NCBI GenBank assembly: GCA_947095585.1
Contig: OX352766.1
Location: forward strand, 24,094,311 to 24,158,310
Origin: Nephrocerus scutellatus
Taxonomy: Eukaryota > Arthropoda > Insecta > Diptera > Pipunculidae
DNA: 64,000 bases
Direction of reading: 5' to 3'
The stretch's first letter is position 1, and the number at the start of each line of letters is the position of its first letter. Positions 34,929-45,230 of the stretch are shown piece by piece. Made by a program: the position numbers and the translations under genes. The notes below the pieces were generated by a model. The model was not told the DNA's origin. It made no database searches and saw only the letters and a program-made list of their open reading frames with translations.

Positions 34929-36143
34929 CTATCGTGCTATCCTGGGTACAAGGTCTTTTTTACTCTGCGTCATTTTCAAGGAGTTACAGTCAGTGAAGAT
35001 AGTAAACCGCTTTCCAAGTAAATAGTATCGAAATCGTTGAAGACTGTCCACTACAGCGAGTGCTTCCAATTCGTAGCTATGGTATTTCTGTTCCAATTCT
35101 GTAGTCGCTCTGCTATAAAAAGAAACCGCTTGCATTTCTCCTGACGCACTGACTTGTAGTAAAACCCCAGCGAGGCCTATGGAACTGGCATCAGTATGGA
35201 GTTCGTGATTAAGAGTTGGATTGTACATCACGAGAATGGGTGCTTCGCATAACTTTGATTTTAGAGTTTCAAATGCTTGCTGTTCAACCTGGGACCAAGC
35301 GTATTTGGTATCTTTCTTCAACAGTTTATGCAGTGGGAATGCAATTTTGGGATAATTCGCAACAAAACGTCTAAAGTACTCTGATAGACCAAGAAATTGT
35401 CTGACGTGCTTTATTTCGGTAGGAATAGGGAATGCGTTTACTGCTTCCACCTTGTAGCTACCAGGCCTAATGGCGTCACCACTGATTTCATGACCCAAAT
35501 AGGACATTAGTTTTAGAAAGAATTTGCATTTGGATAAATTTAGGGTAAGATTGAATTCTTGTAGCACAATTAATAAATTTTCAAGCGTGTCAAAAATTGT
35601 GTCGACATCTTTACCGAATAACACAATATCGTCCATATAGACTAAGATGTTCTCTGAAGTTACGCGGCGCATTACAAAATCTAGAAGTCTCAAGAACGTT
35701 GCCGGGGCAATGGTCAAACCGAAAGGCACGCGCTTAAATTGATAATGACCATGAGGGGTAACGAAAGCTGTTAAATGTCGACACTCTTGGGAGACCGGTA
35801 CTTGATAGTATCCACTCATCATATCGAGCACAACGAAAATCTTACCATCCGACATTAGGTTAATTTGCTCTTTGATATTAGGAGTAGGAAAATTCTCGCG
35901 CACTGTGATGTTTAAGCGCCGATAATCTACGCACATCCTACAAGTACCGTTTTTCTTTTTGACTAGCAAAGCTGGACTGGCATATTCGGAAGAAGAATCT
36001 TCTATAATATCGTTTAGTAATAAATCATTAACAATTTTCTTGAGTTCGGCGGATCCATTATACGCGACGCGGTAAGGCTTATATCTAAAAATAGTCTTCT
36101 CTTTTAAATTTATTTGCATTTTAACTAAATCAGTTTTTCCCAA
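34929..36143 (-). CDS. Gypsy3 reverse transcriptase and RNase H
   Basis: A 404-codon open frame. RT blocks are clear: ASPALLVKKKNGTCRMCVDY (near residue 57), FVVLDMMSGYYQVPVS, the FGLTIAPATF block and active site ILVYMDDIVLFG near residue 168. Connection and thumb follow, with LGHEISGDAIRPG and HVRQFLGLSEYFRRF. RNase H has HTDASSIGLAGVLLQ and ends at FTDCNSLKMTQSKKDL. Downstream a stop at about 34928 separates it from integrase. The RT domain looks intact, but the polyprotein is broken on both sides. Confidence 0.9.
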   Translation of the reverse strand: MGKTDLVKMQINLKEKTIFRYKPYRVAYNGSAELKKIVNDLLLNDIIEDSSSEYASPALLVKKKNGTCRMCVDYRRLNITVRENFPTPNIKEQINLMSDGKIFVVLDMMSGYYQVPVSQECRHLTAFVTPHGHYQFKRVPFGLTIAPATFLRLLDFVMRRVTSENILVYMDDIVLFGKDVDTIFDTLENLLIVLQEFNLTLNLSKCKFFLKLMSYLGHEISGDAIRPGSYKVEAVNAFPIPTEIKHVRQFLGLSEYFRRFVANYPKIAFPLHKLLKKDTKYAWSQVEQQAFETLKSKLCEAPILVMYNPTLNHELHTDASSIGLAGVLLQVSASGEMQAVSFYSRATTELEQKYHSYELEALAVVDSLQRFRYYLLGKRFTIFTDCNSLKMTQSKKDLVPRIAR

Positions 36144-36299
36144 TTCACTTAGCGATGACGCGAAACAGGTTCGGTATTAATTCAAAAGACCAACAAGTAA
36201 TCCAATCGCAATTTTATTCGTATTCTTGTCTGTTTCTAAATCAGTACATTTTATTGGTAATCTACCTACACGAGCGATTGTACCACGTACTAGTCACAT

Positions 36300-36775
36300 T
36301 GGGGATTTCACACGTTTGACTTCAAGCGAACGAATTCTTTTATAACTCGAACTCGTGGGGAGTCAAGAAAATTCCTCCCTAAAATCATTGGGACATCTTG
36401 GGTATTATTATCTACAACATATATGTCAATAGGCATAGTGACATCTCCAACTGTTACAGCTTCGTTGATTTTTGTCATTGAGTGAGCATAACCTCCTCCA
36501 AATCCGTTGAGCGTGATTTTGCAATGTTCCCGATTACAATGACTTAAGTTTGGTTCATCGAGCCTTATGGTGGAGCAATCGGCTCCAAGGTCTAAGAATG
36601 CGGTAACAACAAAATCGCCGAATTTCACCTGTTTCATCAACCCTCCTTCATCACCTTTATACAAAGGTCGCCGTATCTTGCTTTGTGACCCAAATGATGG
36701 CGTAAAAGATTGTCCTTTTGGCTTTGAACAGTTTCGAGCGAAGTGACCCAGCTCTTTGCAGTTAAAACACGTCAT
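36300..36775 (-). CDS. Gypsy3 zinc knuckle and protease
   Basis: Minus-strand frame of 155 codons. A CFNCKELGHFARNC knuckle (nucleic-acid binding) at the start is followed by a retropepsin domain. The expected D-T/S-G active site reads FLDLGADCSTI, so the second position is leucine; this would likely weaken or abolish activity. The flap and LGRNFLDSPRV block follow. The RT frame starts about 160 bases downstream. Confidence 0.85.
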
Positions 36776-37440
36776 TTGCGTTACAAGAGGGCTGGAGTTA
36801 AACTTAGGCTTAGCGAGTTGATTATTATTTCTGCCGTCTCATGCATAATGACCAGGAGTTTTGCACTTGTAGCATGTTATTTGACGTCCTTTCAAATACT
36901 CTTGAGAAGTTTTAACTGGAACTTCGTACCGTCTAACATTTGATTTGTACTGCAATCGGTGATTTTCAGGCTTTTGAATTTCTCTATTAAATTTTTCTCG
37001 GGTACCCGCTTGTACCCGAATTTTCTTCAACGATTGCAATAGCTCAAGCAATTCACCCACAGACTCGCACTTAGCCATAGTGACATTGTCCATTAACGCT
37101 CGATCCCCCAGTTCCGAAATAATGAAACATCGCATATACATAATTTTCATTACTCTCGTTTGGGTCTTTTTGTTTTTCCATCAGTCTCATTATAACGTCG
37201 CTCTCGTCCGACAGAGAAGGAAAATCCTTTACCAAACTGGTTTTAAAATGAGTCTAGCTGGTGATCAATCCTCTCTGAGCTGTCAGCCATTGTGCCGCTG
37301 CTTCTTCCAGGCTTAATGATGCGTAAAATAACGTAGACCGATCGTCCCATTCGTAAAGGTGGCTTATGTTGTCCAACATATCCACCCACTCACTCGCGGT
37401 CAAACCGATACGCGATAAAATTAGATTCCAACACGCACTC
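36776..37440 (-). pseudogene. Gypsy3 gag, 5' truncated
   Basis: Gag frames at 36839-37150 (first of two knuckles, CYKCKTPGHYA, and a basic stretch) and 37254-37440 (SHLYEWDDRSTLFYASLSLE, EEAAAQWLTAQRG). A frameshift lies near 37200. The frame ends at about 37440, where plus-strand BEL4 sequence begins; the N-terminal Gag and 5' LTR of this Gypsy copy are missing. Confidence 0.83.
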
Positions 37441-37441
37441 A

Positions 37442-38800
37442 TTGTACGAACAGTCATTGAAGAGACCCAGAGCATTGCCCGTGCTATCAGACTTCCTAAC
37501 ATTTCTCGAAGTCCGCTTTCAATCCTTGGAGGCATTGGGAAACAAAGGTCGAATTATAGAAGACCATCAAAAGAAACCGGTTGCACGTGCATTGATGTCT
37601 ATTGCAGCAGAAAGAGCTCATTGTCCTCTATGCTCCAGTGACAACCACAAATTGTTTTATTGTCAGAAGTTCTCACAATTGACACCGACAAGCCGCTTGG
37701 ACTTCGTCAAGAAGAAAAACCTCTGCATTAATTGCCTGAGACATGGCCACATAGCACCATCATGTGCTGTCCGTGGCTGCACGAAATGTTCAAAAAAGCA
37801 CAACACCTTGTTACATTTTGAGAAAACACCAGCATTGCCAACTCATACATCCAGTGGACAACGCCCTATGGAAATCCATTCAGATAAACTCACAGGGCAG
37901 GGCAATACGATTGTGTCGGCAGCTGCATTGGCGCAAACCAAAAGATGTTACGTGTTCCTTAGCACGGTAGTAGTCAAACTTGAGGACAGCCAAGGCGGCG
38001 TTGTAGAATGCAGAGCATTGTTAGATTCCGGATCACAGCTCAATTTTGTAACAGAAAAATTGGCAAGAAGACTTAAGCTTCCAGAAGTGATTGAAACCAT
38101 GGGCATCTTAGGAATCGGCGAAGGTACAAGGCATTCACACAAAAGAATGAATATGCTCCTGAAATCTAGAACGTCCGACTTTTCTATAAGTCTTGAAGCA
38201 TTCGTCCTACCAAAAATAACGCCTCCTCAGCCAACACGAAGTATCGAAACTTCGGAATGGGCCATTCCGAAAAACATTATACTTGCGGATCCACTTTTCG
38301 ATCGTCCAGATCATGTTGACCTATTAATTGGAGCTGAAGTTTACTTTCACTTACTCGACGTCGGACAAATAAGTCTGGGAAGGGACTTACCAACGCTACA
38401 CAATACACACTTTGGCTGGATAGTCGCTGGGAAAGCTGGAGACGTAACCCAATCATGGGCAACTATCGGGATTTGCACTGAAGACCAATTGAATCAAGAT
38501 ATGGAAAGATTTTGGAAAATAGAAGAAGTTCCACAATCAGAAGAAAGGAGTCGCACAGCTGAAGAGAAAAGGTGCGAAACCCATTTTACAGAAAACACCA
38601 ACAGGAATAGCAGTGGGCGATTTGTTGTCAGACTCCCTTTCAAAGGAGATCCAAGCGAGCTAGGAGAGTCAAGAGGGATTGCGCAACAGCGTTACCTGGC
38701 CCTCGAGAGAAAATTAGCAAGACAAGAAGACCTCAAACAGCAATATCACCAGTTCATAAATGAATATAGAAATCTTGGACAAATGGAAAAAATCGATGCC
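37442..38800 (+). CDS. BEL4 gag C-terminus, knuckles and protease
   Basis: Plus-strand frame open from 37442 to 38860. It starts inside Gag (EQSLKRPRALPVLSDFLTFL), so the 5' LTR and Gag N-terminus are missing. Knuckles CPLCSSDNHKLFYC, CINCLRHGHIAPSC and CTKCSKKHNTLLH follow. The protease site ALLDSGSQLNFVTEKL is near residue 200, and the spacer DPLFDRPDHVDLLIGAEVY near residue 280. The frame ends soon after YRNLGQM near 38783, where a short deletion removes the RT start (the usual YYLPHH block) and shifts frame. Confidence 0.9.
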
Positions 38801-40131
38801 AGCAATCTTAATCTCAATCCTACTTCGCTTTCGCCTACCCAGATATGTTTTCACGGCTGATATCGAAAAGATGTATCGGCAAATACTTATTCACGAGGCT
38901 GACAAACGCCTCGAGCTAATTCTTTGGAGAGACACCCCTACAGAAGACATACAGACCTATCAACTAGAAACAGTTACGTACGGGATTACATCCGCGCCCT
39001 ATCTAGCCACAAGATGTCTAAAACAGTTAGCAAATGACGAATCCAAGGGTTATCCGTTAGGTGCAGAAGTATTAAAAAGGGACTTCTACGTTGACGACGT
39101 AATGACAGGTTCAGATAGCCTGAGTACAGCATTGGAAATGCAGGACCAAACAGATAAGCTGCTTCGTAAAGCTGGCTTCACCCTGCGAAAGTGGTGTTCA
39201 AATCATGAGAGCTTATTAAAAAGATTTCCGTCAAGTGACATCGCACTTCAAATTGATCTGGACGTTGATGACTCTATTCATATCAAAACGCTTGGGAAAA
39301 CATGGATACCTAAGGCAGATTCTTCCCTCGTGAACATTCAACCTAGCATTAACGAAAAAATTAACAAACGCACCGTACTGTCTGACATTGCTCACCTCTT
39401 CGATCCATTGGGTTTCTTAAGTCCAATAATAGTAACAGCAACAATTTTTCTTCAAAAACTCTGGAAGGATGCAGTTGATTGGGACGCTGCTCTTTCCAAG
39501 GAACTACAATTAGAGTGGAAGCATTTTCGCGAAGGGCTCAAGCATCTGAAGGACGTCAAGATTGATCGACATATATTTTCGCACAGAATCCCAAAGTCTG
39601 TCCAGATTCATGCATTTGCAGATGCGTCTGAAAGGGCATACGGCGCAGCTATTAACATTAGAGCTTCCAATAAGGACAAAATCATCACAGTCCTACTACT
39701 ATGTGCCAAGTCAAAGGTGGCTCCAATAAAAAAAACTCACTACACCTCGGCTGGAGTTATGCGCAGCAACACTCGCAGCAGAATTGGTCCATCGCATCAA
39801 GAAGGACCTGGGATTCAAAGCGTGTTTAACCTATATGTGGACAGACTCGGAAATAGTATTGGCTTGGATTAATTCATCGTCGTCATCCTTCCAAACCTTC
39901 GTCGCTAATCGCGTAGCAAAGATCCAGGAGCTCTCATCAGCTCCACAATGGCGACACGTACGATCTAGAGACAACCCGGCCGACATACTTTCGCGTGGAA
40001 TCCCGGCAGAGAAGTTGGCATCATGCAACCTGTGGTTTTATGGACCTCTATACTTACATGGAGTGGAATCCGCATGGCCCCCTCCAAAGGTGAATGCGAC
40101 GTCGAGAAAAGAATCACAAAACATGTGTTAG
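38760..40131 (+). pseudogene. BEL4 reverse transcriptase and RNase H
   Basis: RT continues in a new frame from about 38820: LRFRLPRYVFTADIEKMYRQ, then VTYGITSAPYLATR and active site RDFYVDDVMTGSD at about 39085-39125. The BEL block AHLFDPLGFLSPII is near 39390-39430. RNase H starts at HAFADASERAYGAAI (39610-39655). A frameshift near 39740-39790 moves RNase H into the frame ending at 40131 (YMWTDSEIVLAWI, HVRSRDNPADILSRG). Catalytic residues look intact; the breaks are the deletion at about 38790 and the frameshifts. Confidence 0.9.
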
Positions 40132-42365
40132 CAGCTACAGCCGAGCCCTACGGTATAATGCACAATGTTGATCATCAAAACAACTTCCGAAGACTTCAAC
40201 GCATTTACGCTTACGTACTCCGATTTATTAGCTACTCGAGGGCCACAAAGAACAAGGAACCAAAGGGAGATACGGGTATCTTGAAGCCGATGGAAATGCA
40301 TAAGTCATTAATATGTATTATAAAGATTATGCAGGGTGAGGAGTTCAAGAAGGATTTACGACATCTACAACAACTCGCAGAGACCCCAAAGGACAGCCCA
40401 ATCGTAAGCTTATCTCCTTTCATTGATGATAGAGGCGCAATCCGAGTAGGAGGTCGTCTGGAAGCCTCATCACTACCTTACGAAACAAAACATCCGCTAC
40501 TACTTCCTTATTCACACCCATTCACGACGTTACTGATGACGTCACTTCACAGCGAGAATCTACATTGTGGTCCACAAGCTCTGCTATCTATCACTAGACA
40601 GAAATTCTGGCCCATCAAAGGCAAAACATTAGCGCGATCAATCGTACAGAATTGCGTCAGGTGTGCAAGGGCAAAACCAAAATTGCTCACGCAAATAATG
40701 GGAAATCTTCCTGCGCATAGAGTCCAGCCAGCGCGTCCATTTGTTAATGCGGGGGTCGATTTTTGCGGTCCATTCAGGACTCATTTTAAATTGAGGGGAA
40801 AGCATTCTCAAAAAACATACATCGCAGTATTCTGCTACTTCGCATCAAAGGCAGTTCATCTAGAACTTGTCACGGACCTCTCGACCATGGGGTTCATAGC
40901 GGCTATAAAACGATTCATTGGAAGGCGAGGTAATTGCCGTCACTTGTATTGTGACAACGCAACCAACTTTGTCGGTGCCAAGAATCAATTACAAGAGTTG
41001 AGCGAAATGATTCATACTGACAAAGCAAGAACGAAGATACACCACGCATTCATAGCAAGAGGGATTGAATTTCATTTCATTCCTCCTAGGGCACCCCATT
41101 TCGGAGGCCTTTGGGAAGCAAGGGTAAAATCGGCAAAACATTTTCTACAACGCAGCATGGAACCTGCATCATTGACCTATGAAGATCTAGAAACACTGTT
41201 GATTGAAATTGAAGCCATCATGAATTCAAGACCACTCACTCCGATGTCAGCTAATCCGAACGATTTGATGGCACTAACACCAGGACATTTCATTATAGGA
41301 GAGCCATTAACAAACTCCATTGATCCAGTCGTTGAACCTTCCAGGGCTAATTTCCCAGCAAGATGGAAGATCATTTCAGACATCAAAGAAGGCTTTTGGA
41401 AAAGATGGCAGAGTGAATATTTACATGAGCTTCAAGAAGACGGCGTAGTGCGCGTTGCAGAAATACAAACAGCAAACAGCATCTTCCGAAGGCCAATTCA
41501 CAGGTTGTCACCTCTACCTGTTCAAATTCAATATTTGGGAAAAACTCCGCCAGTTCCTCCTGAAGAGCCACATTCAAGCACTCCGCACATCGGTAAACAT
41601 CCTGAACTGTTACCTCAAGCAGAAGCACCTCCGAAGAAGAAAATTCGAAACAATCCTCTCGTTACGCTACCGACTATCTCACTCATCTCGTTCCTATTAC
41701 CAATAGTCATGGGGTCTGAAGTAAAAATACTCCAATTCAACTCTACTCTCGGAATCCATTTCGAAAACTTAGGAAACGCACATATCATTTCGGATGAATG
41801 GAACTTAGTGGTTTACTACGACCTGAAGCCCTACCGAAACGACTTGAACCTAGTAAGAGAAGGCTGCATCAAGCTCAAAACACTATGCCGAGCCATGACA
41901 GATAAAGATTTCTGCAACAATTCTATACAACACTTCGTTCATCTCAATCAGGAATTGGAAGACAATGATGAACTACTGCGACAAGGATGCTCCCGATCAA
42001 AAAGGGGGGCTTTCAATATTGTGGGAAATGTAGCCAATGCCCTATTTGGAGTCTTAGACTCAGATTATGCCGAACTCATGTCACGCGTCATCATAGATAT
42101 GCGTGCTGGAGAAGATTATCTCTTACGTCTTATGAAAAATCAAACATCAATTATTAATTCTACGGCCAACCTGATCCGAAACAACCAAGGAAGAATCAAA
42201 AAACAATTTCAAAATCTCGACGTCGAAATAAAGGAAATAATGGATCAAGTCAACAATTCAACGACCCAAATATATCGACAACAATTAGCTCAGCTAGTAA
42301 TGTCGCAGACTTTTCAAATTTTCCTCACTGTCACCAATCTTCAAAAAATTCAATCGTCTATCTAG
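40023..42365 (+). CDS. BEL4 integrase fused to envelope N-terminal part
   Basis: A 780-codon open frame, the longest in the window. Integrase: finger LHSENLHCGPQALL..NCVRCARAK (about residues 178-221); aspartates in VDFCGPF (about 245) and YCDNATNF (about 310); glutamate in GGLWEARVKS (about 364). After HELQE the frame jumps to GVVRVAEIQT, so a stretch of the integrase tail domain is deleted in frame. Env follows in the same frame: a hydrophobic segment near residue 555 (signal-like), a furin-type RSKR site near residue 657 and a following hydrophobic stretch of the F-protein kind. The frame stops at 42365 before the membrane anchor. Roo-like BEL elements carry Env downstream of pol. Confidence 0.88.
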   Translation: MQPVVLWTSILTWSGIRMAPSKGECDVEKRITKHVLAATAEPYGIMHNVDHQNNFRRLQRIYAYVLRFISYSRATKNKEPKGDTGILKPMEMHKSLICIIKIMQGEEFKKDLRHLQQLAETPKDSPIVSLSPFIDDRGAIRVGGRLEASSLPYETKHPLLLPYSHPFTTLLMTSLHSENLHCGPQALLSITRQKFWPIKGKTLARSIVQNCVRCARAKPKLLTQIMGNLPAHRVQPARPFVNAGVDFCGPFRTHFKLRGKHSQKTYIAVFCYFASKAVHLELVTDLSTMGFIAAIKRFIGRRGNCRHLYCDNATNFVGAKNQLQELSEMIHTDKARTKIHHAFIARGIEFHFIPPRAPHFGGLWEARVKSAKHFLQRSMEPASLTYEDLETLLIEIEAIMNSRPLTPMSANPNDLMALTPGHFIIGEPLTNSIDPVVEPSRANFPARWKIISDIKEGFWKRWQSEYLHELQEDGVVRVAEIQTANSIFRRPIHRLSPLPVQIQYLGKTPPVPPEEPHSSTPHIGKHPELLPQAEAPPKKKIRNNPLVTLPTISLISFLLPIVMGSEVKILQFNSTLGIHFENLGNAHIISDEWNLVVYYDLKPYRNDLNLVREGCIKLKTLCRAMTDKDFCNNSIQHFVHLNQELEDNDELLRQGCSRSKRGAFNIVGNVANALFGVLDSDYAELMSRVIIDMRAGEDYLLRLMKNQTSIINSTANLIRNNQGRIKKQFQNLDVEIKEIMDQVNNSTTQIYRQQLAQLVMSQTFQIFLTVTNLQKIQSSI

Positions 42366-43430
42366 GACCTAATGACAGAGCTACATCATGGAAGGCTAAG
42401 CACCGCAATTATTTCAGTGCATCAGCTGCGACAGGAATTGACAACTATTAAGGCCCATTTACCAGCCTCTCTTCATCTTCCAAAGACATTTGAAAAGGCC
42501 GCACAGCTCTACAAATTAATGATGGTAGAAGGAAGAATCGTCTCAAACACTATCATATTTAGACTAAAGCTACCATTGCTGTCATCTGAAGAATATGAAC
42601 TTTATCGAGTCATTCCCGTACCCGTGCTTGTCAACACTTCATTCGTACCAATAAAACCTTCCACCGACTACATAATGATCAGCCTCCATCGAGACCAATA
42701 CTATCCACTAACGGAAAATGAGTTGCATTCATGCATTTCGATCATGGAAGGTGAGACAATGTGCGAGCCAAAACATCCAATTCATCAAAAGGGGTCAAAC
42801 GTCAGCAAGTGTGAAGTCGACCTTTTGAACCAAATTCTCGACAACTCATCATGTCAGTTTATCAATTTCGCAAACAACCAGTACTGAGTCCAGATACGAA
42901 ATTCAAATCAGTGGATATTTTCCCTACGGAACGAAATTCTGTTAAACGTCGTTTGCCAAAGGAACGTGTGTCAAGTAATTCTGCAACGGTCTGGCGTTAT
43001 AACCATTCCGGGCGGACTGCACCGTTAAACACGATTTAGTTGCCATCCATGGGCACAACGTCTATTCCAGCTCAGTAAGGAAATGGTTCACGCCGGTGGG
43101 GAATCTGTCCAACTTCATGAACATCCGCAATCCAGAATACTTAGTTCACCACACGATAGAGTATTCAGGAAAGTCAGATGAAAAGATCCAAGAGTTCATC
43201 ACACAACAACAACTTAATGAATTACTGCACCAAACACAAGCCCATGATGTCCATCAGTTTACGATTGGATATATCGCTGTCTTCTGCTGCCTGATCATCT
43301 TGAGCTACACAATCTGGACTAACATACAACGTCGTCGAAAACAAGCAACGACCAACACACCACTGCCAGCTCCTAGGACTATCTCAAGAGATAGAGACAA
43401 CTTTACCGTTCATATTTGAACAATAGTTCA
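42366..43430 (+). pseudogene. BEL4 envelope C-terminal part
   Basis: Env resumes in another frame at 42372-42887 (171 codons), with KAHLPASLHLPKTFE and cysteine-rich positions near its end. It is shifted again at about 42890-43090 and ends at 43096-43419. The last 107-codon frame has one strong membrane segment (FTIGYIAVFCCLIILSYTIW) followed by a basic cytoplasmic tail, the expected type I fusion-protein anchor. The frameshifts mean no full Env can be made. Confidence 0.8.
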
Positions 43431-43442
43431 AGGCGCGGAGAA
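43431..43442 (+). promoter_or_regulatory. BEL4 polypurine tract
   Basis: AGGCGCGGAGAA directly before the LTR start TGTTGATAC. A purine-rich tract here primes plus-strand DNA synthesis in LTR retrotransposons. Confidence 0.6.
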
Positions 43443-43972
43443 TGTTGATACTTAGAATAGTAAATTTCATTACTTAGATTAATAAAACTTAAATGCACAC
43501 ATTGCACATATTTTCTTACTTAGATTAAGAAAACTCAAATGCACATATTGCACATATTTCCTTATCAAATAAATGTACAAAATTCAAAATAGACACATGC
43601 ACATGTAACAGTATATTTAGTTACCAAATTGTCTTTATAATTATTCACACGATCAGTGCAAGGTGCTGACTTATTCAGTAGCACACTTTCTTATCACACT
43701 TTTGTCATTTATTCCCACGTTCGGTGTACACCTCTGACCTGTGCATTCATATAATATTTTGTTACAAATCTTAGTCTAGAAACTTTTTCATGTGAAACAT
43801 CCGTTCGAGTTGTCTGGGCTATGCTAGCACTGCACTCAACGAATACATGCTTATGACAAAAAATCATAGTATATAAGCTATGAATAAAACGAAATAAATC
43901 ATCATTCAATTAAAAGGTTCGTAAGAGTTTACTTTAAATCGTCGTTCATTGTTCGCATTCTTTGCATTCACT
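43443..43972 (+). mobile_element. BEL4 3' LTR
   Basis: Starts TGTTGATACTTAG after the polypurine tract. It has internal direct repeats (TTACTTAGATTAA..AAA..CTTAAATGCACA), a TATATAAGC promoter-like motif near 43871 and AATAAA signals just after. The 3' border is estimated from the CA after GCATT at about 43972; no second copy defines it. Confidence 0.6.
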
Positions 43973-44253
43973 GGGTAATATAAACAAACGTTGCAAGTCT
44001 AATTGGTGATACTGGTTTATGTACCATTATCATCAACTATTGTCAAGGTATAAGAACCTTGGTCGATGCTAGTAGACCCAACAACACATCTACATACAAA
44101 CATTTCGAAAACTTAGGAAACGCACATATCATTTCGGATGAATGGAACTTAGTGGTTTACTACGACCTGAAGCCCTACCGAAACGACTTGAACCTAGTAA
44201 GAGAAGGCTGCATCAAGCTCAAAACACTATGCCGAGCCATTCCAGATAAAGAT
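43973..44253 (+). mobile_element. BEL4 deletion derivative: leader, gag start, env piece
   Basis: After the LTR come a leader-like stretch and a methionine at 44059 (MVDASRPNNTSTYK). That frame joins at about 44100 to a near-exact copy of BEL4 env 41757-41905 (HFENLGNAHIISDEWN and onward). Thus the LTR also serves as the 5' LTR of an internally deleted relative. The breakpoint shows no AG acceptor, so it reads as a deletion rather than a spliced copy. Confidence 0.7.
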
Positions 44254-44656
44254 TTAAATTACACAATTATCTTTTCTTAGGAATACAGGCGATGGCGATC
44301 CCACTTCTGAATTAATAACACGACTTTAATAACCCAATTACAAATTAAGTACTTATACGATTACGACTTTTACTTGTTAGCTTGCACACGAACTAACACC
44401 ACGAACTCGACCGAGCGGCCATCACCGTTGATGTGGAATGGCAATAATTCACACAATCCACCAACTTCACTCAATCGAGCTGCGGTAGCAGAATTTCCTT
44501 GTTCACACTACAAGAGAATGAGTGGTTGGGATTTCACCTCTCATCACAGTATAGGCGCGAATTAAAGCCCACTTAAAATCAACCCAATTGGTTAACACTA
44601 GGATACGAAAGAATGGCTTGGAGGTAGTTAAAAACTGTCGAGGCTCGAAGGACCAC
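44254..44656 (-). other. BEL3-type leader with primer binding site
   Basis: On the minus strand this follows the BEL3-type LTR. It starts GTGGTCCTTCGAGC, like the TGGTCCTTCGAACC after the BEL2 LTR, and is the likely tRNA primer binding site (44643-44655). It contains the 106-bp block 44313-44418 shared with 32788-32893 in the BEL3 leader. Confidence 0.65.
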
Positions 44657-45142
44657 TGTTTGAAGATATTGCTCCTTGCACTTAAAATACTTTAAATAGT
44701 CACCTTACCTTGGGTAGGGGGATAACTATTTAATATGAAAACAAGACTTTTTGAAAAGGTAACTTATTCTGAGTTTATTATACAAATTTCCTATATATTT
44801 ATACAATTTATTTGCTTACTTAATTACTTACAATTAACTTAAACTAGGCTAAATTGTTATTGTGCAATTTATGCTTACAAAGAATAAAAGCTAAATTATT
44901 GTGCAACTTAAACGTCCGATGCAATTTATGCTTACTAAGAATAATTGTGCAACTATGCTAATAAATTACTATGGGTTAAACGTCCGATCGACGGTGACCC
45001 ATATTCGCTGCGTAGTATGTACACAACAATTGAATATTATTGCGATTGACGGTGACCCATATTCGTTGCATAACAATTGAACATATGCTTAGTGCGTTTA
45101 TTTTTGTTTTGGTTTGGGTATTGTTTTTTGTTGTCATAAACA
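44657..45142 (-). mobile_element. BEL3-type 5' LTR
   Basis: Matches the BEL3 3' LTR at 26424-26851 with few substitutions, plus a roughly 50-bp extra segment repeating GACGGTGACCCATATTCG. TG..CA ends. Orientation and the following primer site make it a 5' LTR. Confidence 0.78.
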
Positions 45143-45230
45143 CACGTTTTGCTTTACGATGATATGACGATCTGGTTAACAGTGCACGGTTCAAAAGATT
45201 CCGTTACTCCAGATCCGGTTCGAAGGACCA
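45143..45230 (-). other. BEL2 leader start and primer binding site
   Basis: Directly after the BEL2-type LTR, the minus strand reads TGGTCCTTCGAACCGGATCT (45211-45230), the probable primer binding site. The leader then runs to ..CAAAACGTG at 45143, where the BEL3-type LTR begins. Confidence 0.65.

Noticed and set aside
43981..44253. Reverse-transcribed spliced env RNA of BEL4
   Set aside because: The join at about 44092-44100 lacks a GT donor or AG acceptor in the intact BEL4 sequence, so a deletion is simpler.
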